Shown piece by piece: positions 9,123 through 18,600 of a stretch of DNA of 21,581 bases (within the stretch, counting starts at the first letter, position 1; each line of letters begins with the position of its first letter). The translations under genes and the position numbers were made by a program. The stretch is from Rhodocollybia butyracea. Its lineage: Eukaryota > Basidiomycota > Agaricomycetes > Agaricales > Omphalotaceae. The notes beneath the pieces are model-generated. The model had not been told where the DNA came from. It did not search any database and worked only from the letters and a program-made list of their open reading frames with translations. The DNA lies in NCBI GenBank assembly GCA_015501585.1, contig JADNRY010000920.1, positions 1 to 21,581 of the forward strand, given 5' to 3'.

Positions 9123-9703
9123 CATTCTCGGAGTATTACCATAAATAGATACATATGTACAGTAAGCAAAAAGGAGTGAGATGAGTAAGACAGAAACAGA
9201 CTTAGTAAGTAAAGAGGGTGAGTAATCATGTTAAGTGGGTATCAGTCAGCACAAAAGTGCAATTAATAAGCTTTAATATAGTTATGATTCAGCAGACTAG
9301 GCTGACTGATATCACATATAAATGGGTGTCCATATCCGAGAACATTTCCTAACAGGTAGCTAAGTATGTCTCAGTTGAACTAACACCCCAACTTGTGAAC
9401 TTGTGTGAATTAATTCCCTTGGTATGCTCAAGTCAGTCTAGCCTAATATTGAACAGATACTAGTATTCTCTAGTTCCTAGGTTTCCTAAGTTCCAGATTT
9501 CCTAGAATTTGAATTTCCTAGGAATTAGATTTCCCAATTCCTAGGTTTATCTGTTCTCAAGGACTTTAGATTGAGTGCAGGCAGAGGTGAGGACTTTCAC
9601 CATCCACAATGCAACTCACTATAGTCCTTATTATCCTTTGTACACTCCAGATATGCTAGAAATAGCAAAACCTAGATTATACAGGCCTGGCCAGAAAACT
9701 GCG

Positions 9704-9830
9704 TATTAGCAGTACGAGGATTGCATTCCCCTTCTGATGCCTTCCCTGGTAACGCCGCTGCCAGTACTCATCCCACTTCAAGACATCCAAATATACAGAT
9801 TTGTGTATGTATTGGGTGGATAGAAACTAG
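9704..9830 (-). pseudogene. Unrecognised coding relic, part 1
   Basis: One minus-strand frame reads STQYIHKSVYLDVLKWDEYW then QRRYQGRHQKGNAILVLLI up to the edge of LTR copy 2. A TAG lies upstream near 9828. Same frame and direction as 8463-8579 once the LTR is taken out. No family recognised. Confidence 0.45.
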
Positions 9831-10080
9831 ACTGACAATCTAGTGTTGATGTCTCTGGGCACCTCAAGTATCCTCGCTAGCTTAGTATCAGACTACGCTT
9901 GTAGGTGTATCATCACGGCTTGCTGAGCATTATCGCTGAGATACTAAGCCTTAGCTACAGTTATCACGTTTGGGCTCCGTATAACCCTCTTATTGTATGT
10001 ATAGTGCATATACATTGTCAAAATATATGGCTACAAGCCTAAGCACAAAATCTGCATATTATCCTGAGGAATATATTAAA
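9831..10080. other. Non-coding spacer before the LINE
   Basis: AT-rich, with stops in all frames. I see no repeat, RNA gene or promoter that I can support. It separates the minus-strand relic from the truncated 5' end of the LINE. Confidence 0.5.
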
Positions 10081-10088
10081 ACAGTGAA

Positions 10089-10605
10089 GTGCTGTACTCG
10101 GATGCCTACACAGTGGTCCTTGTAAATGGAGTACAGAGCTCCACTGGCTTTAAAGTACAAAGAGGGTTCCTTCAAGGGGACCCACTTTCCTGCTTACTAT
10201 TTGATCTTGCCATTGAACCCCTGGGAGAGGCCCTTTGCCAATCTGATTTGAAAGGAATGAAGATACCGAAACAGGCTGAATGCCTGATTGCAACCTTCTT
10301 TGCCGATGACACAACTGTATACCTCTCCAAGGACGACAAATTTGGAGACCTCAAGAACATACTAGAGGAGTGGTGCTTGGGCCTTGGGAGCCAAATTTAA
10401 CATCAACAAAACTGAGATAATCCCAATTGGTACACCTGAATACCAGGACCTACTACGACAATGGAGATCATTAAATGAAGAGGATGAGGCTGAAATCCCT
10501 GGCCACATCAAGATTGCATGTGAAGGGGAAGCCATTTGCTCCCTTGGTGCACTCATTGGAAATGAGGTGTGCCAGGTCAAACCATGGACCAAGGTGCTGG
10601 AATGA
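10089..10605 (+). pseudogene. LINE reverse transcriptase, C-terminal part
   Basis: The frame from 10089 reads VLVNGVQSSTGFKVQRGFLQ then GDPLSCLLFDLAIEPLGEAL, the RT motif that normally reads RQGDPLSP. It continues to ATFFADDTTVYLS at about 10,293-10,331, the catalytic FADD box that holds the two metal-binding aspartates. Near 10,384 the frame shifts by one to GAKFNINKTEIIPIGTPEYQ, the thumb-side segment usual in this LINE group, and stops at 10603-10605. The FADD box itself is intact, but the N-terminal fingers and palm are missing, so no working enzyme is possible. Confidence 0.8.
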
Positions 10606-10647
10606 ATAGATCAGTCCTTAAACTGATGGGAAAAAGGCTCTCCAACC

Positions 10648-11067
10648 ATGGAAGGTAGATGCCTAATAATATCAATGATTGTGGGAGGCATGACACAATA
10701 CCTTATGAAGGTCCAAGGCATGCCTAAAGAAGTTGAAACCAAACTCGAGAAAAGAATAAAGAAATTCCTTTGGGCTGAAAAAGACTTTGTCCAGGTAAAC
10801 AAGGAAACTGTTGATGCACCAATTGAACATGGTGGAAGACAGGTCTTAGACATTGTCACCCGAAACAAGGCTATCATGGTAACCTGGCTGCACTCCTATT
10901 TAAACTTTGGAGAAGATAGAGCAACATGGACATATGTTGCAGACAAACTCATGGCCAAGCATGTCCCACTGAGTGATGGAAACATTGATGAATGGTCAAA
11001 GATAAATGTATTCCTACAATCATGGAATGTAAAGAAAAGTGACCTACCCAGGATCTTAAAGATATGA
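10648..11067 (+). pseudogene. LINE ORF2 linker region after the reverse transcriptase
   Basis: A 139-codon frame with GMPKEVETKLEKRIKKFLWA and a later GGRQVLDIVTRNKAIMVTWL. This F-x-W followed by GG-x-x-x-L-D pattern is the usual region between reverse transcriptase and RNase H in fungal and plant LINEs. It is in a different frame from the segment before it, and the sequence between 10,606 and 10,647 holds stops. Closed by TGA at 11065-11067. Confidence 0.6.
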
Positions 11068-11204
11068 TAAAAATTGGGGAAAAATTTGGTGTATGCATGG
11101 AAGGACTAGCATTTTCAAGGGACATCCTGCGTCAAATGTCTATCTGGCTTCATTGAGAGGCAGAAGGACTGCGAACCATTCACAACAACAAAGAAACTTG
11201 ATGT

Positions 11205-12029
11205 ATGCGCAAAAACCACAAGATCAAAATGGTGGGAGAAACAGAAATCTTGGCAAAGCTATTGAGGACTCCAAGACACACCAGAGGACAAAACTGCTGC
11301 TGTGCTGGTTGCAAGTCATTACAACCTATAAACTGTGTATGCTCATACAAATGCATTCAGAAGGCAAATGAGCTCCTATCAAAACTTCCACATAAGTGGA
11401 ATCCAATGTCCAGACTGCCAGAGGACTTTGAGCCTGAAGACCTACCAGCTACAGGATCAGAAAATGCAGAATATTTTGACTGGAGAATCACAACCAAAGG
11501 GACCCTTACCGAGGCATTCTGCATATTCACAAGTGGAGAAAGGAGTGAAAGCATACCTACAAGGGAATGGGCAGCCGATGGGCTGGAGGAACTAACATTC
11601 TATACCAATGGGTCTTGCAAAAATGAAGGCAACGGTGGACCAACAACTGGGTCTGGAATATATTGTGAGAATGACGACCAACAGAACTGTGCCATTCGAG
11701 TCCCAGAGGACCTCAAACAAACCAATCAGACAGGTGAAATTATTGCAATCAAAGAATGTGTGGGAGAGGCACCCAAAGACATTGACATATCCGTGCACAG
11801 TGACTCTCGCACATACATTGAAGGACTAACGAAACACCTACAAATGTGGGAAGATAGAGACTTTGTCAATGTGGCAAATGCAGCAGAAATCAAGGCTACC
11901 ACCGCAAAATTACGGGAACAAGAAACAATGACCAAACTGGTGTGGGTCAATGGCCATGCTGGGATCGAAGGGAATGAGAAGGCTGACAAGCTGGCAAATC
12001 AAGGGCGAGAAAAAGCCACAACAGGATAA
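11205..12029 (+). pseudogene. LINE Cys cluster and RNase H domain
   Basis: Open for 274 codons. Near residues 29-50 a Cys-rich stretch (NCCCAGCKS..CVCSYKC) may bind zinc. From about residue 127 an RNase HI fold can be traced. FYTNGSC (11,598-11,618) sits where the first catalytic Asp normally stands; here it is Asn (AAT, 11607-11609). GEIIAI supplies the Glu, VHSDSR the second Asp, and NGHAGIEGNEKADKLA the His and last Asp. RNase H removes the RNA strand from the RNA-DNA hybrid during reverse transcription. The Asp-to-Asn change should abolish or strongly reduce activity. The ATG at 11205 is not a true start; the frame belongs to a longer broken ORF2. Confidence 0.75.
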
Positions 12030-12858
12030 CATTGATCTATCAGTGAAGCAAGGTTTCACACTAACTGGAGTGAAGTTATCAAAAGTAACACAGTCCCTGG
12101 CATACAAAGCCATTTGGAGAAAGAAAATGCAGACCAAAACTTACTGGGAACACATGAACTGCAGAGCAACAAAAATAAACTTGGGCTGAGCACAAGCATG
12201 TGCCATTGACATATGCGGAGCAACCCCATCTGAAGAAGTGTTATGGAAATTGGTTTGCCATAAGGACTTCAGCAAAACATTTAGATACTTCCTGTGGATG
12301 GTAATCCACAACGCATACAAAGTTGGTGACTTCTGGGAAAACATCCCTGATTTTGAACACTGAGGAAGATGCAGCACCTGCCAAGTCCCAGAGACTCTGG
12401 AACACATCCTCTTTGAATGTTCATGCCCAGAACAAAAGGAAATCTGGGAACTAGCGCAGCGTGCATGGGAGAAGATGTCCATGGAATGGGTAGAACCCAC
12501 TTTTGGTATACTAATGGGATGCAGTACAACAAACTTCCGAAACAAAGATGGAAAGCCCCTTCCCGGGGAGTCCCGCCTATACCAAATTCTGGTATCTGAA
12601 AGTGCATACCTTATCTGGAAACTGAGAAACAAGAGAGTGATAAATGGGGAAGACCCACTGTCAAACCGAGAGATTGAGAACAGGTGGCGAAGAACACTAG
12701 AGAGCCGCTACCAGCTGGATACTCTCCTCATGTCAAGCAAGTTTGGCCAGCAAAAATTATCCAAAGGCATAGTGAGATCAACCTGGACACACATAGTCCA
12801 GGGAGATCTCAGTCCTGACCAAATCTTACTGGCCAGGCCCAGGGTTTTAGTGGTGTAG
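11950..12858 (+). pseudogene. LINE ORF2 C-terminal region with CCHC-type zinc motif
   Basis: A single frame runs from within the RNase H region to a stop at 12856-12858, broken by TGA at 12187-12189 and 12361-12363. Directly after the second TGA it reads GRCSTCQVPETLEHILFEC, a CX2CX7HX4C motif of the kind found at the C-terminus of RNase H-bearing LINEs. Further on are ESAYLIWKLRNKRVI and a long helical, charged tail. Both TGAs sit where a CGA arginine codon would fit. The overlap with the RNase H frame at 11,950-12,029 marks a frameshift near 12,010-12,030. Confidence 0.7.
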
Positions 12859-13054
12859 ACAGGCAGGCACAAGAGGGGTGGGGGTTTATGCAAGGTATAT
12901 GAAATTATAATTTATTCTACTAACAAAAAACAGAAGGAGTGAATGGAAGGAGAGCCCGCCTGGAGTCCCGCACAGCCCCTATCTGGCGAGTGCATAACAC
13001 ATTCCCTCGGGTGGTTGCAACTTTAAAAAGTCGCTCGGTCCAGTACCTTGCAAG

Positions 13055-13133
13055 CTTAACAGCCGGACGGAGACGACAATGTGAGTCTGCCTGATGGTGC
13101 CGAAGAGGTTATAGCGACGCGAGTCGTTGACAT
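13055..13133 (-). pseudogene. Possible 5' end of a minus-strand gene cut off near the LINE
   Basis: On the minus strand an ATG at 13133 in fair context (CCAAGATG) opens MSTTRVAITSSAPSGRLTLS and then SPSGC before a TAA. A pyrimidine tract (T16, opposite the A16 run) lies just upstream, as in many fungal promoters. The remainder of a gene would have to lie where the LINE now ends. It could equally be chance; I do not recognise the peptide. Confidence 0.2.
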
Positions 13134-13149
13134 CTTGGCAACGTTCCAC

Positions 13150-13165
13150 AAAAAAAAAAAAAAAA
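13150..13165 (+). repeat. A16 homopolymer
   Basis: Sixteen A residues. It is about 290 bp beyond the LINE stop codon, so it might be the LINE tail, but the sequence between looks host-like. It may instead be a T-rich promoter tract for the minus strand. Confidence 0.9.
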
Positions 13166-13415
13166 TGAGGCGCCCGCATACGGATCCTGACGGACCGGTA
13201 TGTGGCAGTGCTGTATTTCCGGTCACAGGACTAGTCTCTTATCCCCATCTCCAAACTTTATATGTGAACGAGTATTCTCTTCACAAAAGACAGCTAGCTA
13301 GGCTATCTCCAAACAACAATTTTGAACTGGTCAAACACACGTTTCACAAGTTGGATAAGAAGGAAGTTCGATACAGACACAACCGGTCATTTCTTTTTTT
13401 ACAAATGTATGTTTG

Positions 13416-14462
13416 CTATACATACTTCCCCTGAGACTCTCGATCGGTGAGAGGAACGTACTAGATAAAAAGGATGAGACGGGCGAATGAAATGGAAAAT
13501 GCGCTGAAAACTCACTCTTACACCCATGACCTCAGTCTTTGTCACCTTCCCTGACTTATCCTTGTCAATGTGGTAGATATTTTGCATGTATGTTCCAATC
13601 TGTTTCAACAGCGGAAGTTGGAGTATTTTAAACGACATGGAGGTACTTACAGGTATGAACATCCTTCCACCAGGAGCAAGTTGATCTACCAAGGCTTGCG
13701 GAAGCTCAGGGGCTGCAGCTCCTACATGAATGGCATCGTACGGCGCGTTGGGTGGATAGCCTACGGAGACGGCATAAGACAAGGAACGGACAATATATCA
13801 GAGATGTAACCTAGTCTTCCATCGCCCGTAACCATCTCGATTTGTCTCTTTTCAACTGCATCTCCCAGCCCATCCCGCTTGAGATTCGAGATGGACCATT
13901 CAGTAAGCTGAGGAATGTGTTCGATGCCGGTTATAGTTGGCTTTTGGTCTTTCGAATCTGAGACAGATGAATCTTTGCGCCCAACGGGGTCGTTCACGAG
14001 ATGCCAAAGCACGGCGCTTAGATAGCCCGACCACTTCCGACATCGAGTACGCGACCGCCAGGAGGAAGATAGGGAAGTAAATGAGAGGCGGCGTATGCGT
14101 GCTGAATATTACCAGCTTCAGTCGACCGGGGTTCAATGTCCATGGTTCGCTCAGCAAGACATACCATATGAGGAGCACTTATTGTTGCGCCGTGTCCGAT
14201 AGATCTAAAATCGTCAGAAGAGAAATTGTAGGAAGTTAGTGCACTTATTCACTGGGGCGAGTCCTCATATGCGTCACGCTTATCCCGAACATAATTGGCT
14301 CGGTCAACTTTCTTCATTGCTGTGGCAATACGTCCAGCAGCAGCTTCAAGTGTCTGTTTTGTTGCCATCGACAACATCGCCAATTACTTCGGTGATAATC
14401 CCTCTCCGAGCCATATTATCAATGAGCTCAGAGTTGGATGAGCCTGTGCATGTCCAGGCCAT
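13416..14462 (-). CDS. PCMT1: Protein-L-isoaspartate O-methyltransferase
   Basis: Cytosolic repair enzyme that transfers a methyl group from S-adenosylmethionine to isoaspartyl residues of aged proteins. Exons on the minus strand: 14462-14388, 14353-14253, 14204-14165, 14101-13811, 13760-13651, 13599-13516, 13460-13416. All introns are GT..AG (34, 48, 63, 50, 51 and 55 nt), and every junction keeps the family sequence. Start: ATG 14462 gives [20 protein letters not shown]. Next come [21 protein letters not shown] with the active-site Ser, [20 protein letters not shown] (SAM-binding motif I), [44 protein letters not shown], and the end [18 protein letters not shown]. Corrected length is about 248 residues, usual for the family. 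One base is missing in motif I between 14030 and 14031 (GGG read as GG); without it the frame stops at once. This is probably an assembly error. The first intron is the least certain. Confidence 0.9.
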
Positions 14463-14836
14463 AATATCTTTATTGGCAAGGATGTTTTTGAGGAATCGCA
14501 GTGGATTTCGGGGAATTTTGGTAAGAGTGTAGGAGTGAAGTCATCGAATCGTGACCTTTCGTGTGATGTGTGATAGACTGATAAAACGGAAAATGAATTC
14601 TAACGAGATCTTCGGGGCTTCGAATTATTTGCAGCGGATGGTCTAGCGCTGTTGTAAGGTGAAGAACGCAGCGTTCAACGTTCAACGTGTTCCACCATTC
14701 CAATGATTATAATGCGGTCCAATAAGAACTGAGCGCTAATTCATAACCTGCTTTCTTCCTTCCGCTTCCGTTGAACAGCTCGACGGTCACTGTATCATCG
14801 AGCTATTCAAGATCTCGTGTTTTCGCTTTCTCCCCA
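14463..14836. promoter_or_regulatory. Shared divergent promoter region of PCMT and NDUFB7
   Basis: 374 bp between two divergent start codons, without a credible gene. It must hold both 5' leaders and promoters. A pyrimidine-rich stretch (CTTTCTTCCTTCCGCTTCCG, about 14,750-14,769) lies ahead of NDUFB7. I see no clear TATA box on either strand. Confidence 0.6.
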
Positions 14837-15377
14837 ATGACTTCTTCAACTGTCGCCTCGAGGGAAGAGATGAAAGCCGCGAAACTGCCGCTAGGTTGGC
14901 GAGACCAGTGCTCCGCGTAAGTAATCTATTTGCTTCTCGTGTTTCACACTTCCTAATTATTCTCTTGAACACCTCTGCCCACCCTCATATTCTCGATGGA
15001 TAACCAGCCTTCTGATTCCACTTAATGTTTGCGGCGAGAGAAGAATTTTCTGCCTTGGGAGTGTGAACATGAGAAGCATGCATATGAAAAGTGCGTAAAG
15101 CCCGTTTCGAGCTGTGATTCAGTGTTGATTTTTGTTACTGTCTTTTCTGCAATTTTCTCCAACCTGCATTCGCGCTTTCTACTATTTACCAACAACTACC
15201 TCCTATGGACTTGACAACTCTCACGTACTCCCGGTTGGCTCGTTAGGTGTCAATACGACGAGTACGTCCTATCTCATGCTTCTCTGACTCGCAATAAATC
15301 TTCATTTCGCCAGCTACATCCGCCGCATGACGGAACTATCAAAGAGAAAGGCTGCAGCGGCAGAAGACGCAGAATAG
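14837..15377 (+). CDS. NDUFB7: NADH:ubiquinone oxidoreductase subunit B18 (NDUFB7-like)
   Basis: Accessory subunit of mitochondrial complex I, on the intermembrane-space side. Exons: 14837-14916, 15008-15090, 15247-15261 and 15314-15377; introns of 91, 156 and 52 nt, all GT..AG. The protein starts MTSSTVASREEMKAAKLPLG. The family's twin CX9C pairs follow: C-SALLIPLNV-C, then LPWEC-EHEKHAYEK-C. The C-terminus reads QYDDYIRRMTELSKRKAAAA. Four cysteines in this spacing form the coiled-coil-helix-coiled-coil-helix fold, oxidised on import. About 80 residues, slightly short but normal for fungi. One base is missing after TGC in exon 2, near 15,030 (CC read as C before GGCGAG), and must be restored to join VC to RREKNF. 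The third exon of 15 nt is needed to encode the KCQYDDY junction. The start is the first ATG; upstream is the region shared with the methyltransferase gene. Confidence 0.88.
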
Positions 15378-15618
15378 AGTTTGTAGACGTTTTTTGTTGT
15401 ATACCTTTGAAACAGAGAGTTCAAAACCCCAAACAACCACGCTTGAAGCGAGACATTCGTATACGACAGTTTATCGATAATTTCTACACAAGGAGCGGAA
15501 TATGGACTCTAAAATCCGATTATGGATAAATAAATATGTATGTGCTAATGAGTGTTTAATGCATGCAAGATGAAAATGGATGAAAATGATTGTAATCGTA
15601 AGTAATGGTATGCAAAAA
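15378..15618. other. Convergent intergenic region (3' flanks)
   Basis: 241 bp between the NDUFB7 stop and the stop of the minus-strand Ser-rich gene. AT-rich, no gene. It presumably carries both 3' untranslated ends and polyadenylation signals, none of which stands out. Confidence 0.6.
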
Positions 15619-18600
15619 TCAATCCCTCGTCAAATCAACTGCCATCGACAGTGGACGTTCAGCATTCCCCGATGACCAGAACTTCCATTTGGGCTTTGTC
15701 GGGTCATTACTGTCACCGAAGGCGGTAAGAGGTCTGATGCCTGCACCTATAATGGCACGATTGGAAGGTCCTCGTCTTGTTCCAGCCTTTGGCGAAGTTG
15801 CTTCGTCAATGGCGAGTTTTCGGAGGGGACGGAAGGCGTTAGGACTGGAACTCCGAGAGTGTGTAGCTTTTTTCAGAGTGGCTTTGTTTTGGAACATCCA
15901 TGGTACGGTCGAGACTTGAGCTACTCGAACGAGCCGTTACTATCGGTCGAGAAATAGATGACGGTTCGGGCGAAGGTGGGAGCGACTTCATGACGTTTGG
16001 CTTTTCTGCTGCCTGCTTCACCTGTTCCTCCTGTTCTTGTTCCTGTTCCTCCTCCTCCTCCTCCAAGCTCACGGTTTCGACCGGGACTAGTTTCATATCG
16101 GTAAGCCTTGGTCCAATGTCGGCCTTGGTAAAGGACGTGGACGGGTGCTTTTCGGGGTTTCAGGAGGAGAGTCCAGGGATGACGATATAGTTCGAACGGA
16201 ACCTGCACGACTGAGTGGCGCTCGCGGACCCACAGGCGGTGCAACGGCGCCGCCATTGGAGTGGCGTCTAGCAAGATTACTTTGGCCCGTGGCAGACAAC
16301 AGTCTCCGTCAACAAGGGAAAGAGAGGATGATGAAGTAAAAGAGGTGGCGAGTGGCCTTGGAGGCGGGGAAGGTGTCGATGAGCCAAATGAAACCAAAGC
16401 GGGTGTCGATTCTGCTTGGTTTAAGAGATTGTTCAGAGGCAAAGAAAGTTATTGATAGATGTGGCGAAGAAGTTGGAGGAACGACCAGCACTGGAGTAGA
16501 AGTACCAGAATGTAGACTTTCCTGCCCTTGGATCGACCCGAAAGTCGTCGTCACTCATACTTGACCTTTTCCGTTTTTATTCTCAGAAAGGTGTTGAAGC
16601 AAGGGGGAACTAGAAAGATTCCTCGCCGGGCTCGAAGGTGCATTGGAGAAACTTTCCTCTTCTTTGGGAGGCTCGGGATCGAGATTGGTTGCCGTCCATG
16701 AACCCGCCCTTGATAGCCGTTTGGAGTTTGGCGGGTGTTTCTGTGCCCTCATTGTCTAGTCGCTCATTTGGGAGCGTAGAACGCCTTCGGATCCCGGTGT
16801 CATGTATGAACTCCTCCTTGACGGTTGGAGGATCGGTAGGCGTGGATGAGTCCCCTTCGAGGCTGACTACAGAGTTCCTACGGCTTTCTATAGCCCCTAC
16901 ACCACTATAAAAGTCTCCTTCGGATGGAGATGTAGGAAAGCTAAGAAAGAGCGCGCTCGATGGATTTGGGACTGCGCTGAAGCCAAACCTTCAAGTCCTT
17001 CTTGTCTCCTTCCGATACGGAGGATGCCGAAGAGGATTCAGAGAGTGTACTTCGAGTACTCGAACGCAGCGGCTCTTCCTTCCAGCCACCAGAGACTAAC
17101 TCAGTTTCTGAGATATGAATCTGGGGTTCCATGTCCAGCTCGGAAGAAGTGGACGTCCTTTCCCTGTCGAAAAGTAAGCTACCCCTGACGACGACGGAGG
17201 TACTATCCGAGAAGACAGATACTGCGTTTAATGGCGACTGAAGGTTCGTCTTCTGGTAATAGGTCTGTGTCGCCACCGAAGATGATCTCAGTGTCCGCAA
17301 TGCTTGTGGACGAAGCATACGAATATGGTGAGGGCATTGAAAGAATAGATTCCGTAGCCGCTTTGTCGCAAGTAACCTCTGATTCTAATAACCAAGTAAG
17401 CATAGGTTTTATGCAATGCCTCACAAATATACCTTTGTCATTATCCGCCCCGATAGAATCACCGACTGTGTGTTCGCTTGTAGAACTAACGTCCGATTTC
17501 TGCTGATGAGCCTTCCGAGTCGCCGTAACGACGGAGAGAGCAGCAAAATTTGGAGTAAAATTCATAACCGAATGCCTCGGAAAGGAAGAGTAGATATTGG
17601 GTGAATGTGGATTCTTAGGAAGCGCTGCACCAGGCGGAATAAAAGCTGTAAGGACTGAGAGTTTGATTGAAGGAAGTCCCAAGTTTCAGGTGCAGTAACT
17701 GTACGGGTCAGCTGCGGTATCGAATTAGCTGCCTCTATGATAAAATAATCGAAGGGATTGAGGCAGAGTGTAGTGGAGGTTGCCTGGCACCCTCGGGGAC
17801 ATTACTTCCTCATCTTCATCAACAAGTCTTTTACGAATCGTTTCCATCCGTCGTCATCATTCTCCACACCGATTACAACGAGATTTGACGAAGGATGATC
17901 CCGGTAAACTCAGCGGCTCGGGGCTGGCTGAGGCTATTGGAGATCGGGCTATTGGAGATCGAGCAACTGTTTGTGAATGCAGAGACACAGCGGATATAGA
18001 CGCTCCTGGCAACTTCATCGATAGAATTAGATGATCAGTAGTCGAGATTGGGGCGGGGCCTGAAGTCTTCGGTAGGAGGTCATCTCTACTGGCTGGATCA
18101 GTAACGGGTCTGAAGAAATGCGCAGGGTCTCCGGTTTGCACCCTCAATATCGATTATCAGCAACCCGCCGATCCAGGCTCTTGGTATACCTGCTCTCCAG
18201 ATTCTCCCCACTCAACGTACCAAAGCCATCAGTCCATTCAGAGTTACCCCTGCTCGAGCCTCAGGATCAGCTTGATCTGCAGGAGGTTCATTTGGTTGGC
18301 CTGCATTACTGCATTGCGGTACAAGGCGAGCGACTCTGGGATAGGATCCAAAAGACCGTGAAGGATCAAATCAACAAGTGAGATATCCGGAACGGAATGT
18401 AAAGACATTTTGAAAGTCAAGTCTAGTAAACCTTGTGGAAGGAGGTATGATACCGCTGCAGGTGCTTTCTGTAAGGATGAATTATCCTTCTGAGGAGCTT
18501 TAGGCGATGCCCGTATGTTAATTAAGGTGGGGAAGGCGGGTAGGGCGGCCCCTTTCGGCAAAGCCGATACCGACGCATTGGACGACACTCGGAGGAGTCC

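Larger units (their letters stand above)
8580..9703 (-). mobile_element. Solo LTR, copy 2 (about 1.12 kb)
   Basis: Second copy of the repeat at 793-2043, same orientation, clearly similar but diverged. It carries a TATAAAAGGG box at 9113-9122 and lacks 48 bp that copy 1 has between two ACTCA direct repeats (1904 and 1952; single ACTCA at 9614 here). Likely 5-bp flanking duplications are TAATA/TACTA in minus sense (9704-9708 and 8575-8579, one mismatch); a shift of two bases gives AATAC/TATAC. Either way the flanking relic frame is restored. It is not the partner LTR of copy 1, because each copy has its own insertion site. Confidence 0.7.
10083..12935 (+). mobile_element. 5'-truncated, decayed LINE (non-LTR retrotransposon)
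   Basis: Plus-strand element that retains the end of the reverse transcriptase, a linker with a Cys cluster, an RNase H domain and a C-terminal zinc motif, in the order seen in fungal Tad1-like LINEs. The endonuclease and the first half of the reverse transcriptase are absent: the frame is closed by a TAA at 10077-10079. Truncation at the 5' end is typical of LINE insertion. The reading frame is interrupted by several shifts and by TGA codons. The 3' end is placed at the AACAAAAAAC stretch near 12,923-12,932, because GC-richer host-like sequence follows; no target duplication was found, so both ends are approximate. Confidence 0.75.
12936..13415. other. Junction between LINE and host genes, mostly non-coding
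   Basis: GC-richer than the LINE. It contains an A16 run (13150-13165) and one possible short exon on the minus strand (13055-13133), listed separately. Otherwise only short frames; 13,166-13,415 is presumably the 3' flank of the methyltransferase gene. Confidence 0.5.

Noticed and set aside
793..9703. The two LTR copies as the two ends of one retrotransposon
   Set aside because: Each has its own flanking duplication and sits in a different disrupted frame, and no continuous internal retrotransposon region joins them.
10172..10877. Minus-strand frames of 62-88 codons over the LINE
   Set aside because: They are shadows of the reverse transcriptase and linker coding sequence on the plus strand.
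14470..14703. 77-codon minus-strand frame upstream of the methyltransferase start
   Set aside because: It overlaps the divergent promoter region and has no recognisable feature. The methyltransferase start at 14462 is fixed by its conserved N-terminus.
15921..16442. 173-codon minus-strand frame taken as a gene on its own
   Set aside because: It mixes true coding sequence of the Ser-rich gene with out-of-frame Gly/Thr-rich translation of the Glu/Gln run; parts belong to neighbouring frames.
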